Of a stretch of 64,000 bases of DNA, positions 17,785 through 24,937 are shown one piece after another; position 1 is the stretch's first letter; every line of letters starts with the position of its first letter. The notes beneath the pieces were generated by a model. The model was not told where the DNA came from and made no database searches. It saw nothing but the letters and a program-made list of their open reading frames with translations. Made by a program: the position numbers and the translations under genes. The stretch lies in the NCBI RefSeq assembly GCF_004366815.1, contig NZ_SORI01000010.1, positions 46,322 through 110,321 of the forward strand, read 5' to 3'. The DNA comes from Aminivibrio pyruvatiphilus (GTDB lineage Bacteria > Synergistota > Synergistia > Synergistales > Aminobacteriaceae).

Positions 17785-18567
17785 TCATCCTTCTTCCGAA
17801 GAGAGCGGCCGGACTCCGAGGAAAACATCTCCGCCCGGACCGCCTTCCGGTCCGTGGGCAAAGGGAACGCGGACCGGTTCGAATCCCGCGCCCCTTATGA
17901 GTTCAACCCACACCGCCCGGGGAAAGAGCCCCAAACTGTGGCGGTCGTGGAAAACCTCCACTGTTCCGTCCCGCTCTCTTAGAACATAGGCCATGTCGGC
18001 GATATACTCCTCTTCCCGGTTTTCGGGAATCCACCGCCACTCGAGATAGCGGAGGGCACGGCCGTCCTTTTCGCTGCCTCCCGTTTCCGTTCCGGGTGCG
18101 AAAGTCTCCGTGACGAAGTCGGGCTGGAAGAGAGCCGCTCCTCCCGGGGCGGTATGAATGAAGGCCGTGGCGATTGCGTCGGCGAGACCGCCGCGGCTTT
18201 TCATGTAGTTCACCGCGTCATGGAGGAGAACACAGTCGAACGTCCCTCCGAGCCGGATAGAGCGCATGTCTCCCTGCACATGTCTGCATTCCGGGTTGAG
18301 ACGGCGGTTCAGTTCCAGCATGGCCGGTTCCAGGTCAACAAGAGTACAGGCGAAGGACCTCTTCAGGTATGCGGCATTGTGCCCGGGCCCGCTTCCCAGA
18401 TCGAGCAGCGTGACCGGATGCCTCAGGCTGTGGGAAACAAAGAGGCGCCTGTACAGGTCAGCCTCTTCGGCGTAATCCTCCACAGGGGTCAGCAGGGGGT
18501 ACCACTCCGCAAGGTCCCGGTACAGCCTGAGATTCAGGCCGGAATACGTCTCTTCGCTTCTCCCCAT
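17785..18567 (-). CDS. SAM-dependent class I methyltransferase
   Basis: The product has 260 residues. SAM-binding motif I is LLDLGSGPGHNAAYL, motif II contains TLVDLEPAML, and FDCVLLHDAVNYM follows. The target is unknown. I prefer the ATG at 18567, with GGAGGG 6 nt upstream; another ATG at 18573 touches that site. It follows a second methyltransferase gene by only 15 nt, and the pair is probably cotranscribed. Confidence 0.8.
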   Translation of the reverse strand: MGRSEETYSGLNLRLYRDLAEWYPLLTPVEDYAEEADLYRRLFVSHSLRHPVTLLDLGSGPGHNAAYLKRSFACTLVDLEPAMLELNRRLNPECRHVQGDMRSIRLGGTFDCVLLHDAVNYMKSRGGLADAIATAFIHTAPGGAALFQPDFVTETFAPGTETGGSEKDGRALRYLEWRWIPENREEEYIADMAYVLRERDGTVEVFHDRHSLGLFPRAVWVELIRGAGFEPVRVPFAHGPEGGPGGDVFLGVRPLSSEEG

Positions 18568-18582
18568 CTGCATCCCTCCCTC

Positions 18583-19344
18583 TTACGTCCGCCGGGCCGT
18601 GAAAAACTCGTAGGCGAAATACTCCGGGTACTTCCTGCGCATTTCAGGTTCCAGAGCCAGTCGGTCAAGGACAGCGAGCGCGTCTTCGTCGCCTTCGTAT
18701 TGTTTCCGCATCTCGCAAATGCGTTTTTCCATGGGAGTGTAGAAATCCGTCCACCAGGCTTCGTCCGGCAGGGAAAAATGGCCTGCCGGGGAAAACCCGG
18801 ATTTTTCCAGCAAGACCAGGATATCGGCCGTCCTTCCCATGGACGGGTAATCGAGCTCGAAGCTCTCTCTCACCTCGGCCGGAGGGTCATCCCTGAGCCA
18901 CACGGCGTCTGTGAAGGCAAGGAATCCTCCCGGGCGGAGCAGCCCCCGGCAGACGGACAGGGCCTGTTCCATGCCGATGGAGTACAGGGCCCCCTCGGAC
19001 CAGACCAGGTCAAAGCTCTCCCGTGGCAGCCCGGTATCGGCCATATCGGCAACCATGGGAAAAATCCGTTCCGAGAGCCCGAGGGACAACACCGTCTCCC
19101 TGAGGCGGCTGATGCTGGGCTCATGAAGATCCACGGCGACGATGGTTCCACGGGTCATTTCGGCGAGGTGGAGGGTCTGTCCCCCAACGCCGCACCCCAG
19201 GTCCGCAACTTTCGGGAAGGGCGGCAGACCGTCGCACAGCCCGAGGGCCCTCTCGACGCAGGCCCTGTTTCCGGGCCCCTGCCGCGGAAGGGATTCGAAC
19301 AGCTCCAGGAACAGCTGCCAGAACCGGGAAGTCGGTTCACTCAT
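18583..19344 (-). CDS. SAM-dependent class I methyltransferase
   Basis: The product has 253 residues. Motif I is VADLGCGVGGQTLHLA, with AVDLHEPS as the acidic motif and FDLVWSEGALYSIG later. The sequence resembles UbiE/small-molecule methyltransferases. AAGGAGGGAG lies before the ATG at 19344; an upstream in-frame extension to 19434 has no support. It leads the downstream methyltransferase gene. The substrate is unknown. Confidence 0.8.
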   Translation of the reverse strand: MSEPTSRFWQLFLELFESLPRQGPGNRACVERALGLCDGLPPFPKVADLGCGVGGQTLHLAEMTRGTIVAVDLHEPSISRLRETVLSLGLSERIFPMVADMADTGLPRESFDLVWSEGALYSIGMEQALSVCRGLLRPGGFLAFTDAVWLRDDPPAEVRESFELDYPSMGRTADILVLLEKSGFSPAGHFSLPDEAWWTDFYTPMEKRICEMRKQYEGDEDALAVLDRLALEPEMRRKYPEYFAYEFFTARRT

Positions 19345-19537
19345 GGCTCTCCCTCCTTCAGATATTACCGGAACGTCAGTTGTGTCCAGTGTCCGGGGCA
19401 CGTTTCTCAGTGAAAACCACCCGTTTGCAAACATCCGGCAGGCCTCCCGCGATGCTCCCTCTCACCGACTCAATTGTCGGGGCATTGCCCTTGCCCGTCA
19501 ATACTCATGGAGAGGCAGTTTCTGCCTCTTTAGTGAA

Positions 19538-19571
19538 TAAAAAAGTCTCCTCCCCTTCAGGGGAGGAGACT
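19538..19571 (-). terminator. rho-independent terminator of the 54-codon gene
   Basis: A perfect 12-bp stem (AGTCTCCTCCCC and its complement) with a 4-nt loop is followed on the minus strand by six T residues, 31 nt after the stop of the small gene. Confidence 0.92.
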
Positions 19572-19601
19572 GCGCTTTCGTCGCTGCGAAAGGGAAATCT
19601 C

Positions 19602-19766
19602 TTAGTTTCCCTGTTCGCTGGTGACTTCGCTGTTCCACCGGTCGTTCGACTTGCGGAAAAGCACCGGGTCGACAATCCTGCCGTTCTTTTGTTCCACGGC
19701 GAGGAAATCGCCCTCCGGAAGAAGCCAGAAGGGCTTTCCGGACATAAACACAAGTTTCTTGAACAT
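19602..19766 (-). CDS. small hypothetical protein (54 residues)
   Basis: The reading runs MFKKLVFMSGKPFWLLPEGD and ends SEQGN. An AGAGGT ribosome-binding site lies about 8 nt before the ATG, and a very strong terminator follows the stop, which argues for a real short gene. The composition (aromatic residues, charged turns, RIVDPVLFRKSNDRW) resembles a small globular protein with a beta-hairpin. I recognise no family. It lies downstream of the tRNA operon, separated from it by two terminators. Confidence 0.65.
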   Translation of the reverse strand: MFKKLVFMSGKPFWLLPEGDFLAVEQKNGRIVDPVLFRKSNDRWNSEVTSEQGN

Positions 19767-19796
19767 GGTTGTACCTCTTTCTCTTTCTGATTTCCG

Positions 19797-19857
19797 AAAA
19801 AACGGCGCCTCAAAGGGGATGTCTCGGTTCCAGCCGCTTCAGGTCGTATGGGCGCCG
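19797..19857 (-). terminator. long-range hairpin with T-run between the tRNA operon and the small gene
   Basis: CGGCGCC and GGCGCCG are 41 nt apart and close a structure followed by six T residues on the minus strand. This may be a second terminator, or a small structured RNA of about 60 nt ending in a terminator. Confidence 0.5.
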
Positions 19858-19858
19858 C

Positions 19859-19904
19859 AAAAAAATGAATCAGGCCATTCCGGATATATTCTCCAGAATG
19901 GCCT
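19859..19904 (-). terminator. rho-independent terminator of the tRNA operon
   Basis: AGGCCATTC/GAATGGCCT forms a 9-bp stem, with T-rich sequence ending in seven T residues after it on the minus strand. It lies 11 nt after tRNA-Asn. Confidence 0.85.
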
Positions 19905-19914
19905 GGAAACTATC

Positions 19915-19990
19915 TGGCTCCTCGGCGAGGACTCGAACCTCGAACCTAGTGGTTAACAGCCACCCGCTCTGCCGATTGAGCTACCGAGGA
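19915..19990 (-). tRNA. tRNA-Asn (GTT)
   Basis: A 76-nt cloverleaf with acceptor stem TCCTCGG/CCGAGGA, anticodon loop CTGTTAACC (anticodon GTT), and CCA encoded in the gene. It is the last gene of the six-tRNA operon. Confidence 0.96.
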
Positions 19991-20006
19991 ATGATCTCTG
20001 GTGTAG

Positions 20007-20080
20007 TGGAGGCGGCACCCAGATTCGAACTGGGGATAAAGGATTTGCAGTCCTCTGCCTTACCACTTGGCTATGCCGCC
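20007..20080 (-). tRNA. tRNA-Cys (GCA)
   Basis: A 74-nt cloverleaf with acceptor GGCGGCA paired to TGCCGCC, discriminator T, encoded CCA, and anticodon GCA in GGACTGCAAATCC. Confidence 0.96.
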
Positions 20081-20090
20081 GTACAACAAA

Positions 20091-20165
20091 TGGAGCGGAA
20101 GACGGGATTTGAACCCGCGACCCCAACCTTGGCAAGGTTGTGCTCTACCCCTGAGCTACTTCCGC
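20091..20165 (-). tRNA. tRNA-Gly (GCC)
   Basis: A 75-nt cloverleaf with acceptor GCGGAAG/CTTCCGC, anticodon loop CTTGCCAAG giving GCC, discriminator T and encoded CCA. Confidence 0.96.
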
Positions 20166-20188
20166 ATCCCTTTTCAATAGTGCGAAGA

Positions 20189-20264
<76 letters not shown>

Positions 20265-20280
20265 TCATTTGGAGGTTAAA

Positions 20281-20357
20281 TGGCGGGGCCGACGAGACTC
20301 GAACTCGCGACCTTCGGCGTGACAGGCCGACGCTCTAACCGACTGAGCTACGACCCC
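20281..20357 (-). tRNA. tRNA-Asp (GTC)
   Basis: A 77-nt cloverleaf with acceptor GGGGTCG/CGGCCCC (one T-G pair), anticodon GTC in GGCCTGTCACGCC, discriminator G and encoded CCA. Confidence 0.96.
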
Positions 20358-20376
20358 GCATTCTCCAATGAAGCCT

Positions 20377-20451
20377 TGGTGGGCGAAACAGGGTTCGAAC
20401 CTGTGACCCCCTGCGTGTAAGGCAGGTGTTCTACCGCTGAACTATCCGCCC
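20377..20451 (-). tRNA. tRNA-Val (TAC)
   Basis: A 75-nt cloverleaf with acceptor GGGCGGA/TTCGCCC, anticodon TAC in CTGCCTTACACGCAG, discriminator A and encoded CCA. It is the first gene after the operon promoter. Confidence 0.96.
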
Positions 20452-20477
20452 GTGGGTGTTCCTGCAACGCGAGGGAT

Positions 20478-20506
20478 AGTATATAAGGAATTCTGCTGAT
20501 GGTCAA
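20478..20506 (-). promoter_or_regulatory. sigma-70 promoter of the tRNA operon
   Basis: On the minus strand TTGACC (20501-20506) and TATACT (20478-20483) are separated by 17 bp, 27 nt upstream of tRNA-Val. The rest of the 311-nt gap (20452-20762) holds one hairpin and no convincing gene. Confidence 0.85.
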
Positions 20507-20633
20507 CACTCTCTACCAAAGAAAGAATTTTCCGGCCTTTTCAGGCAAATCGCTTTTTCCCCTATGGCAGGTGCTCAAGATTTCCCCCTCCTCCGGGAAG
20601 GCCATCCCAACATTTCCAGGAGGGGTACCCATG

Positions 20634-20683
20634 AAAAGCGGCGGTCATTTTCCTGACAGACCGGATCCGGACTTAACCGCCGC
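20634..20683 (-). terminator. hairpin downstream of the Asp/Glu racemase gene
   Basis: GCGGCGGT and ACCGCCGC form an 8-bp stem around a 30-nt loop that itself contains a TCCGGA palindrome; TTTT follows on the minus strand. It is a plausible but not ideal terminator. Confidence 0.45.
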
Positions 20684-20762
20684 AGAAAGACGTGTCTCCG
20701 GAAGCTGAAAAGGATCATGACCGCAAAGGGGGCATATGCCACCCGCTTTTCCTTCAACGGTC

Positions 20763-21455
20763 TCAGGCGAGAGCTAAATCCACGGCCGCCAGCGAATGCA
20801 GCAGAGTGGAATCGAAAACTGGAATTGACACGTGTTCCTGTTGTATCAGCAAGGGGATCTCGGTGCAGGAAAGGGCTGCGCATTCCGCGCCCTTCTTGGC
20901 CAGGTCCTCGATGATTCTCACATACTTTTCCCGGGATTCGTCCTTTATGATGCCCAGACAGAGTTCGTGCCAGATAATGTCATCCACTATCTTCCTGCCT
21001 TCGTCGTCAGGTATCATGGGTTCAAGTCCATAGCGTTCGACCAGCACGTTCCTGTAAAAAGTTTCCTCCATGGTGAACCTGGTGCCCAGAAGAGCCACTT
21101 TCTTCATTCCCTTTTCCTTTATGGCCTTTCCGACGGCATCGGCAATGAAAATGCCTTTCATTCCCGTGGCCTTTTCCACGTCCGGAGTGAACATTCCCAT
21201 GGTGTTGGAACAGATGATGAAAAAATCGGCTCCGGCGCTCTGTATGCTTTTTCCCGCCTCCACAATTGTCGCAGCGGCCTCGTCCCTTCGCCCGGCACTC
21301 AGGGGACCTTCCACATCTTCAAAATCTACGGAATACATGGCGATCCTGGCGGAGTGCAACCCTCCCAGGCGCCTGCTGACTTCCTCATTCAATATTCGGT
21401 AATAGTCTATGGAAGATTCCCAGCTTACACCTGCAATGACACCGATTGTCTTCAT
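20763..21455 (-). CDS. aspartate/glutamate racemase family protein
   Basis: The product has 230 residues and starts MKTIGVIAGVSWESSIDYYR. The two catalytic cysteine motifs of cofactor-independent Asp/Glu racemases are present: FIICSNTMG in the first half and AALSCTEIPLL in the second. It is expected to interconvert amino-acid enantiomers, probably aspartate, for cell-wall use or catabolism. AAGGGAGAG precedes the ATG at 21455, chosen over two upstream in-frame ATGs. A perfect TATAAT lies about 40 nt upstream. It is monocistronic between the tRNA operon and a membrane protein gene. Confidence 0.9.
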   Translation of the reverse strand: MKTIGVIAGVSWESSIDYYRILNEEVSRRLGGLHSARIAMYSVDFEDVEGPLSAGRRDEAAATIVEAGKSIQSAGADFFIICSNTMGMFTPDVEKATGMKGIFIADAVGKAIKEKGMKKVALLGTRFTMEETFYRNVLVERYGLEPMIPDDEGRKIVDDIIWHELCLGIIKDESREKYVRIIEDLAKKGAECAALSCTEIPLLIQQEHVSIPVFDSTLLHSLAAVDLALA

Positions 21456-21495
21456 TATGAACTCTCCCTTCTTCATGTGACGGAGCACCCTGATG

Positions 21496-21501
21496 ATTAT
21501 A
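21496..21501 (-). promoter_or_regulatory. -10 element upstream of the racemase gene
   Basis: A perfect TATAAT on the minus strand, 40-46 nt before the racemase start; the -35 region is weak. Confidence 0.4.
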
Positions 21502-21539
21502 CCCTGAACCGGCCTTTCTGCTCAGCTCCGTTGACTGTG

Positions 21540-22775
21540 TCAGGCCCCGTTGGACCGGGACATTCCGGCGGTTCCCCCTGAATGGGGGCTTTCTGCCGCT
21601 GTTCCGGCCATCTTTTCGAGAAGGGTCAGAATGCGGAGAAGGTAAAGGAGAACCCCGCCGTTGGCTGCAAGAATAAGCCCCGTCACAAGGGACGGGAGCA
21701 GTCCGGGAAAGAGCATGGAGGTTCCGAACATGATGGAGAGGAGGTTCAGAACAATCTGGGAAAGGTTCAGCCGCACCAGGATGGGCGGCACAGGATCCCC
21801 CCCTCTTTTCGGGATCCCGGAGAGCGTGCCCCGGAGTCCCATGACCCCGCCGGCAATATTCAGAATGCCGATGAGAACGGTCAGAAGCGGAACGAGAATT
21901 CCCGGAACAATACAGGATACGATGCCCAGGGCCGCGAAAAGGACGCCGCAGAATACCACAAGCCGGGTGCGGCGGAAGGCGCCGATTGGGGTGCTGCCTG
22001 TGGAGAGCATCTTCAGGGCCATGATCACCATGAGAAGGCCAAGCTGGGCGCTTGCGGCGAAGGGAAGCATGCCGAGGCTCACCGGAACGAGAAAGAAGCC
22101 GAGAAGGACCATAAAGATGCCCGTGAGAAGGATGACCGAATGATCCGCGGAAAGAGTTCCGCTCCCTCTTTCTTTCTCCTCCGGAAGGGGATGCCTGCTG
22201 TATATTCTTTTCAGCACCGCCGCCAGGAAGAGGATGGCCGAACCGAAGACCAGGACGGCGGCGGCGGTTTCATCGCCGCTGAACAGTCCCTGCTTCAGCA
22301 CGAGCACCCCCATAAGCATGGAAAGAAGGTAGACGGCGGCACAGCCGATCCAGAGGAGATGGAACATTCCCCCCAGGCGGGCCCAGACGCGGAACCTGTC
22401 GGGGGCGAGGAAAAGGTGGACCAGAAGGGCTGTACCTCCGGGAGTGAAACAGAGGAACAGCAGCATTGCGGGAAAGCGGCTGAAGATGCCGGGAATGAAG
22501 CAGGTCACTATTCCGGCGGATGCCACAGCGAGACCGGCGATAAGAAGGGGGTTCGACCGCTTCATGTCTCCGAAGGGGGTCTTTCCCAGGAGGACGATCT
22601 GCAGGGCAAACAGGAAAAGAACGAGGCCGTAGACCCCGTTTTCGTAGTAGGGAATTGTTCCCCTCGTCACGGGAAAAAGCAGGATGCCGGTCAAAACCAT
22701 CATCAGGCCTGAAATGAGGAGAATCACCACGTCCAGCGTGAGGTCCGTTTCTTCAAGGAAAAAATTCCTGTTCAT
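21540..22775 (-). CDS. polytopic membrane protein with internal duplication, unknown function
   Basis: The 411-residue product has roughly eleven to twelve hydrophobic segments. Residues 17-98 and 213-295 are clearly related: both contain a GxxMVLxGxxLxPVxxG start, a central ALxxLxxGxTPxG followed by R, and a GIVxCxxPGI end. This implies duplication of a three-segment unit. The tail is short, polar and rich in Gly/Ser. I recognise no named family. AAAGGAG precedes the ATG. It is not obviously linked to neighbours: the next gene on that strand is the racemase, 84 nt away. Confidence 0.7.
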   Translation of the reverse strand: MNRNFFLEETDLTLDVVILLISGLMMVLTGILLFPVTRGTIPYYENGVYGLVLFLFALQIVLLGKTPFGDMKRSNPLLIAGLAVASAGIVTCFIPGIFSRFPAMLLFLCFTPGGTALLVHLFLAPDRFRVWARLGGMFHLLWIGCAAVYLLSMLMGVLVLKQGLFSGDETAAAVLVFGSAILFLAAVLKRIYSRHPLPEEKERGSGTLSADHSVILLTGIFMVLLGFFLVPVSLGMLPFAASAQLGLLMVIMALKMLSTGSTPIGAFRRTRLVVFCGVLFAALGIVSCIVPGILVPLLTVLIGILNIAGGVMGLRGTLSGIPKRGGDPVPPILVRLNLSQIVLNLLSIMFGTSMLFPGLLPSLVTGLILAANGGVLLYLLRILTLLEKMAGTAAESPHSGGTAGMSRSNGA

Positions 22776-22959
22776 CGAACCTGCTCCTTTCTTTCGCCCT
22801 GAAACCGCAGTTCCGGAAGGTTTTCGGACGAATGGGGGAATTTTCTATATCTTACGCTCCATTCCCGTTTTTTTCACCCCCGTCGCAGGGAAAGATTTCC
22901 GGCCGCCGCTCCTGCCGGAGAGAGAAATGATACAATGGCCGGGAGAAGGCCTGTTCCAT

Positions 22960-22974
22960 ACGGACGCTGTCCGT
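22960..22974. promoter_or_regulatory. short perfect palindrome before the small membrane protein gene
   Basis: ACGGAC-GCT-GTCCGT lies 44 nt before the start at 23018 and about 25 nt after a TACAAT element. It could be an operator or a leader hairpin. Confidence 0.25.
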
Positions 22975-23017
22975 CAGCACCCTTCCGGTCACGGATGCCG
23001 GGGTAAAGGAGATACTC

Positions 23018-23281
23018 ATGAATCTGGACGCCATTGCCGATTTTTCCTTTGTGCGGCCTCTTGCCCCACTGCTGCTCCTGCTGCTGGTTCTTGGGGCCGC
23101 CCTTCCTTTTCTGCGCCGTCCCGGAAAGGAACGTCTCTTTTTTGCCGCTCTCGGGCTTTTCTTTTTCGGGGCGTCGGCGGTTTTTCTTCTGATGGGGCAG
23201 CCCCTTGCAGCCTTGTCCGTATTTTTTGTTCCGGCCCTTCTCTACGGCGTCTTCAGGAAAGCGGGACGAAAGAATAAATGA
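23018..23281 (+). CDS. small membrane protein, unknown function
   Basis: The product has 87 residues with two to three hydrophobic helices separated by basic turns (RRPGKER, and RKAGRKNK at the end). TAAAGGAG precedes the ATG. Its stop overlaps the start of the CPBP protease gene by 4 nt (ATGA), so it is cotranslated and may assist or be processed by it. I recognise no family. Confidence 0.65.
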   Translation: MNLDAIADFSFVRPLAPLLLLLLVLGAALPFLRRPGKERLFFAALGLFFFGASAVFLLMGQPLAALSVFFVPALLYGVFRKAGRKNK

Positions 23282-23790
23282 AGGAATTGCTGGTCTTCGC
23301 CTTTTTTCTCTATTTCCCTTACGGCTGGTGCGCCCTGTCCGGAAACAGCAGGGAATCCTTCGGGCTGATCTGGAAAGCAGACCGCCATGCCCTTCGGGAC
23401 GTTGCCGCAGTTTCTCTTCTGACCCTGCTGCCCCTGACGGCCGCTTCCCTTTTCTTTTTCGGTAACCGCCTTTTTCCGCCGGCCCTCGGAGCAGTTCCCG
23501 CTGCGGTTCTCTCCGGACTCGCGGCAGCCGTGGCGGAAGAGACCTTTTTCAGGGGATGGGTTCAGACCATGCTGGGATACCGTTTTTCCAGGGTATGGAG
23601 CGTTGTCCTGGCCTCCGCCCTGTTCGGGATTGCCCACCTGGCCTCTCCCCACGCCCCCTTCGCGGTGCTGGCTTTCTTTCCGGGGCTGGCAATGGGGTAC
23701 CTCCGGGACCGCCACGGGTCGGTGCTTCCTGCGATTCTCTACCACTGGATCGGCAATATCTGGTCCATCTGGCTGTATCCTCGTTTCTGA
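23278..23790 (+). CDS. CPBP-family intramembrane metalloprotease
   Basis: The product has 170 residues and several membrane segments. The CPBP (Abi/CAAX-protease-like) motifs are present: EETFFRGW at residues 87-94, a histidine in FGIAHLAS (His120) and YHWIGN (His156, Asn160). Family proteins cleave within or near membranes, or act in peptide maturation and immunity. It is between a small membrane protein, with a 4-nt overlap, and a gene for a secreted protein starting 26 nt later. The substrate is unknown. Confidence 0.85.
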   Translation: MKELLVFAFFLYFPYGWCALSGNSRESFGLIWKADRHALRDVAAVSLLTLLPLTAASLFFFGNRLFPPALGAVPAAVLSGLAAAVAEETFFRGWVQTMLGYRFSRVWSVVLASALFGIAHLASPHAPFAVLAFFPGLAMGYLRDRHGSVLPAILYHWIGNIWSIWLYPRF

Positions 23791-23816
23791 GGAATACGAA
23801 GAAAGGAGTTTTTCCC

Positions 23817-24884
23817 ATGAAATCCCTTCGTTCCATGATCATTCCGGCTGTTGTGTCCGTCATCGCGGCCTTTCTCTTCTCTTCTCCCGTGTACGCAGGG
23901 CCCGTCTACAGGATCGTGATGCCCCTCGTCCGGGGAGAGGAGGCGCGGGCGGAACTCCCCGGCGGACGCATTTTTCCCCTGGGGAAAGTGACCGGGCTGC
24001 CTACGGCAACCCGGTGGCCGGGGTATACGGCATCGAAATGGGCCGCACCGGGAACGGTGGCTGCTTCGGCGGTGAATGCCGTTCATCTCACCCTGTCGGT
24101 GGAGAAGGACGCCGGAAGGACCATGAGCATCCTGCCGCTCCACACGGTGGCTCCGGCGGCCGGAGATAAAGCTTTCATCACCCTCGACGTTCCGGCGGGC
24201 ACCGGTTTCTTCGGAGGCTGGGCTCCTCCCGTGGGGACAAGGGTCCTGGTGCGGAAGGCAGATGGACTGCTGGTTCCCCTGGAGGTCAGCGGTCTTCCCT
24301 CTCCGGGAGACGAACTGATTTTTGACGTGGAGGAAGAAGAACGGCCCTACATCATCGACGTGGAGAATCGTCCCGGAGGGCGGGTTCTGGGCTGGTATCA
24401 GGCGGGACCGAAAGTCCTTGCCCGGGTTATCCGCCCGGTGAGGGGCGTCGGGAGGTTCGGGGGAACGGAGTTTCAGGGCAGGGGAAGGATCAGGGCGAAT
24501 CATTCGGGAGTCATCGACGTGAGCACCGCCGGCCGGGGGGTGACCGGAGGATTTCAGATACTTCCCTTCCTCCACTCGAAGTCAAAGGAGATGGGAGGGG
24601 CCTGGCAGTTGAGCCAGTGGCTCATCATCGCCTCCGAAACGGAGCGGGCATTGCCCGGAACGGCGCCTCTTTTCTCGGGAAACCTCGTTCCAGGAAGCCA
24701 GCTTTCAGACGTTCTCTGGGACATCTGGTCCACCTACGGAAGAAAGCCCCTGGTGCTCTGCAGGCTTGACGGCGGCCCGTGGGAAAAGCTTCCCGAGGAG
24801 GGCGGGAAGCAGGATTTCGCCCTGGAACGGGTAACCCACCTCCGCATCTACAGCCCTTTCACCGGGGAGCCCCAAAAAGAATGA
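23817..24884 (+). CDS. secreted protein, unknown function
   Basis: The product has 355 residues. The N-terminus MKSLRSMIIPAVVSVIAAFLF followed by SSPVYAG is a signal peptide with a likely cleavage after YAG. The mature part is rich in glycine, proline and short beta-like stretches (RVLVRKADGLLVPLEVSGLPSPG), suggesting an extracytoplasmic beta protein. GAAAGGAG precedes the ATG at 23817; the longer frame from 23556 overlaps the protease gene and is not real. It is probably in the same operon as the CPBP protease gene and ends at a bidirectional terminator. Confidence 0.68.
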   Translation: MKSLRSMIIPAVVSVIAAFLFSSPVYAGPVYRIVMPLVRGEEARAELPGGRIFPLGKVTGLPTATRWPGYTASKWAAPGTVAASAVNAVHLTLSVEKDAGRTMSILPLHTVAPAAGDKAFITLDVPAGTGFFGGWAPPVGTRVLVRKADGLLVPLEVSGLPSPGDELIFDVEEEERPYIIDVENRPGGRVLGWYQAGPKVLARVIRPVRGVGRFGGTEFQGRGRIRANHSGVIDVSTAGRGVTGGFQILPFLHSKSKEMGGAWQLSQWLIIASETERALPGTAPLFSGNLVPGSQLSDVLWDIWSTYGRKPLVLCRLDGGPWEKLPEEGGKQDFALERVTHLRIYSPFTGEPQKE

Positions 24885-24901
24885 CCGGACCGGAAAGAGA
24901 T

Positions 24902-24935
24902 AAAAGGGCGCGGGAAAAACTCCCGCGCCCTTTGC
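24902..24935. terminator. bidirectional rho-independent terminator
   Basis: A perfect 10-bp stem GGGCGCGGGA/TCCCGCGCCC with an AAAAC loop has A/T-rich flanks on both sides. It separates the convergent secreted-protein and glmS genes. Confidence 0.9.
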
Positions 24936-24937
24936 TT

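Noticed and set aside
19350..19530. Small inverted repeats such as AGAGGCAG-TTT-CTGCCTCT
   Set aside because: Short and without T-runs or a clear promoter context; probably incidental or remnants next to the strong terminator.
20631..20708. A 25-codon frame starting MKSGGHFPDRPD with an AGGAGG upstream
   Set aside because: Very short, and its DNA forms the hairpin downstream of the racemase gene; the purine-rich match may be chance.
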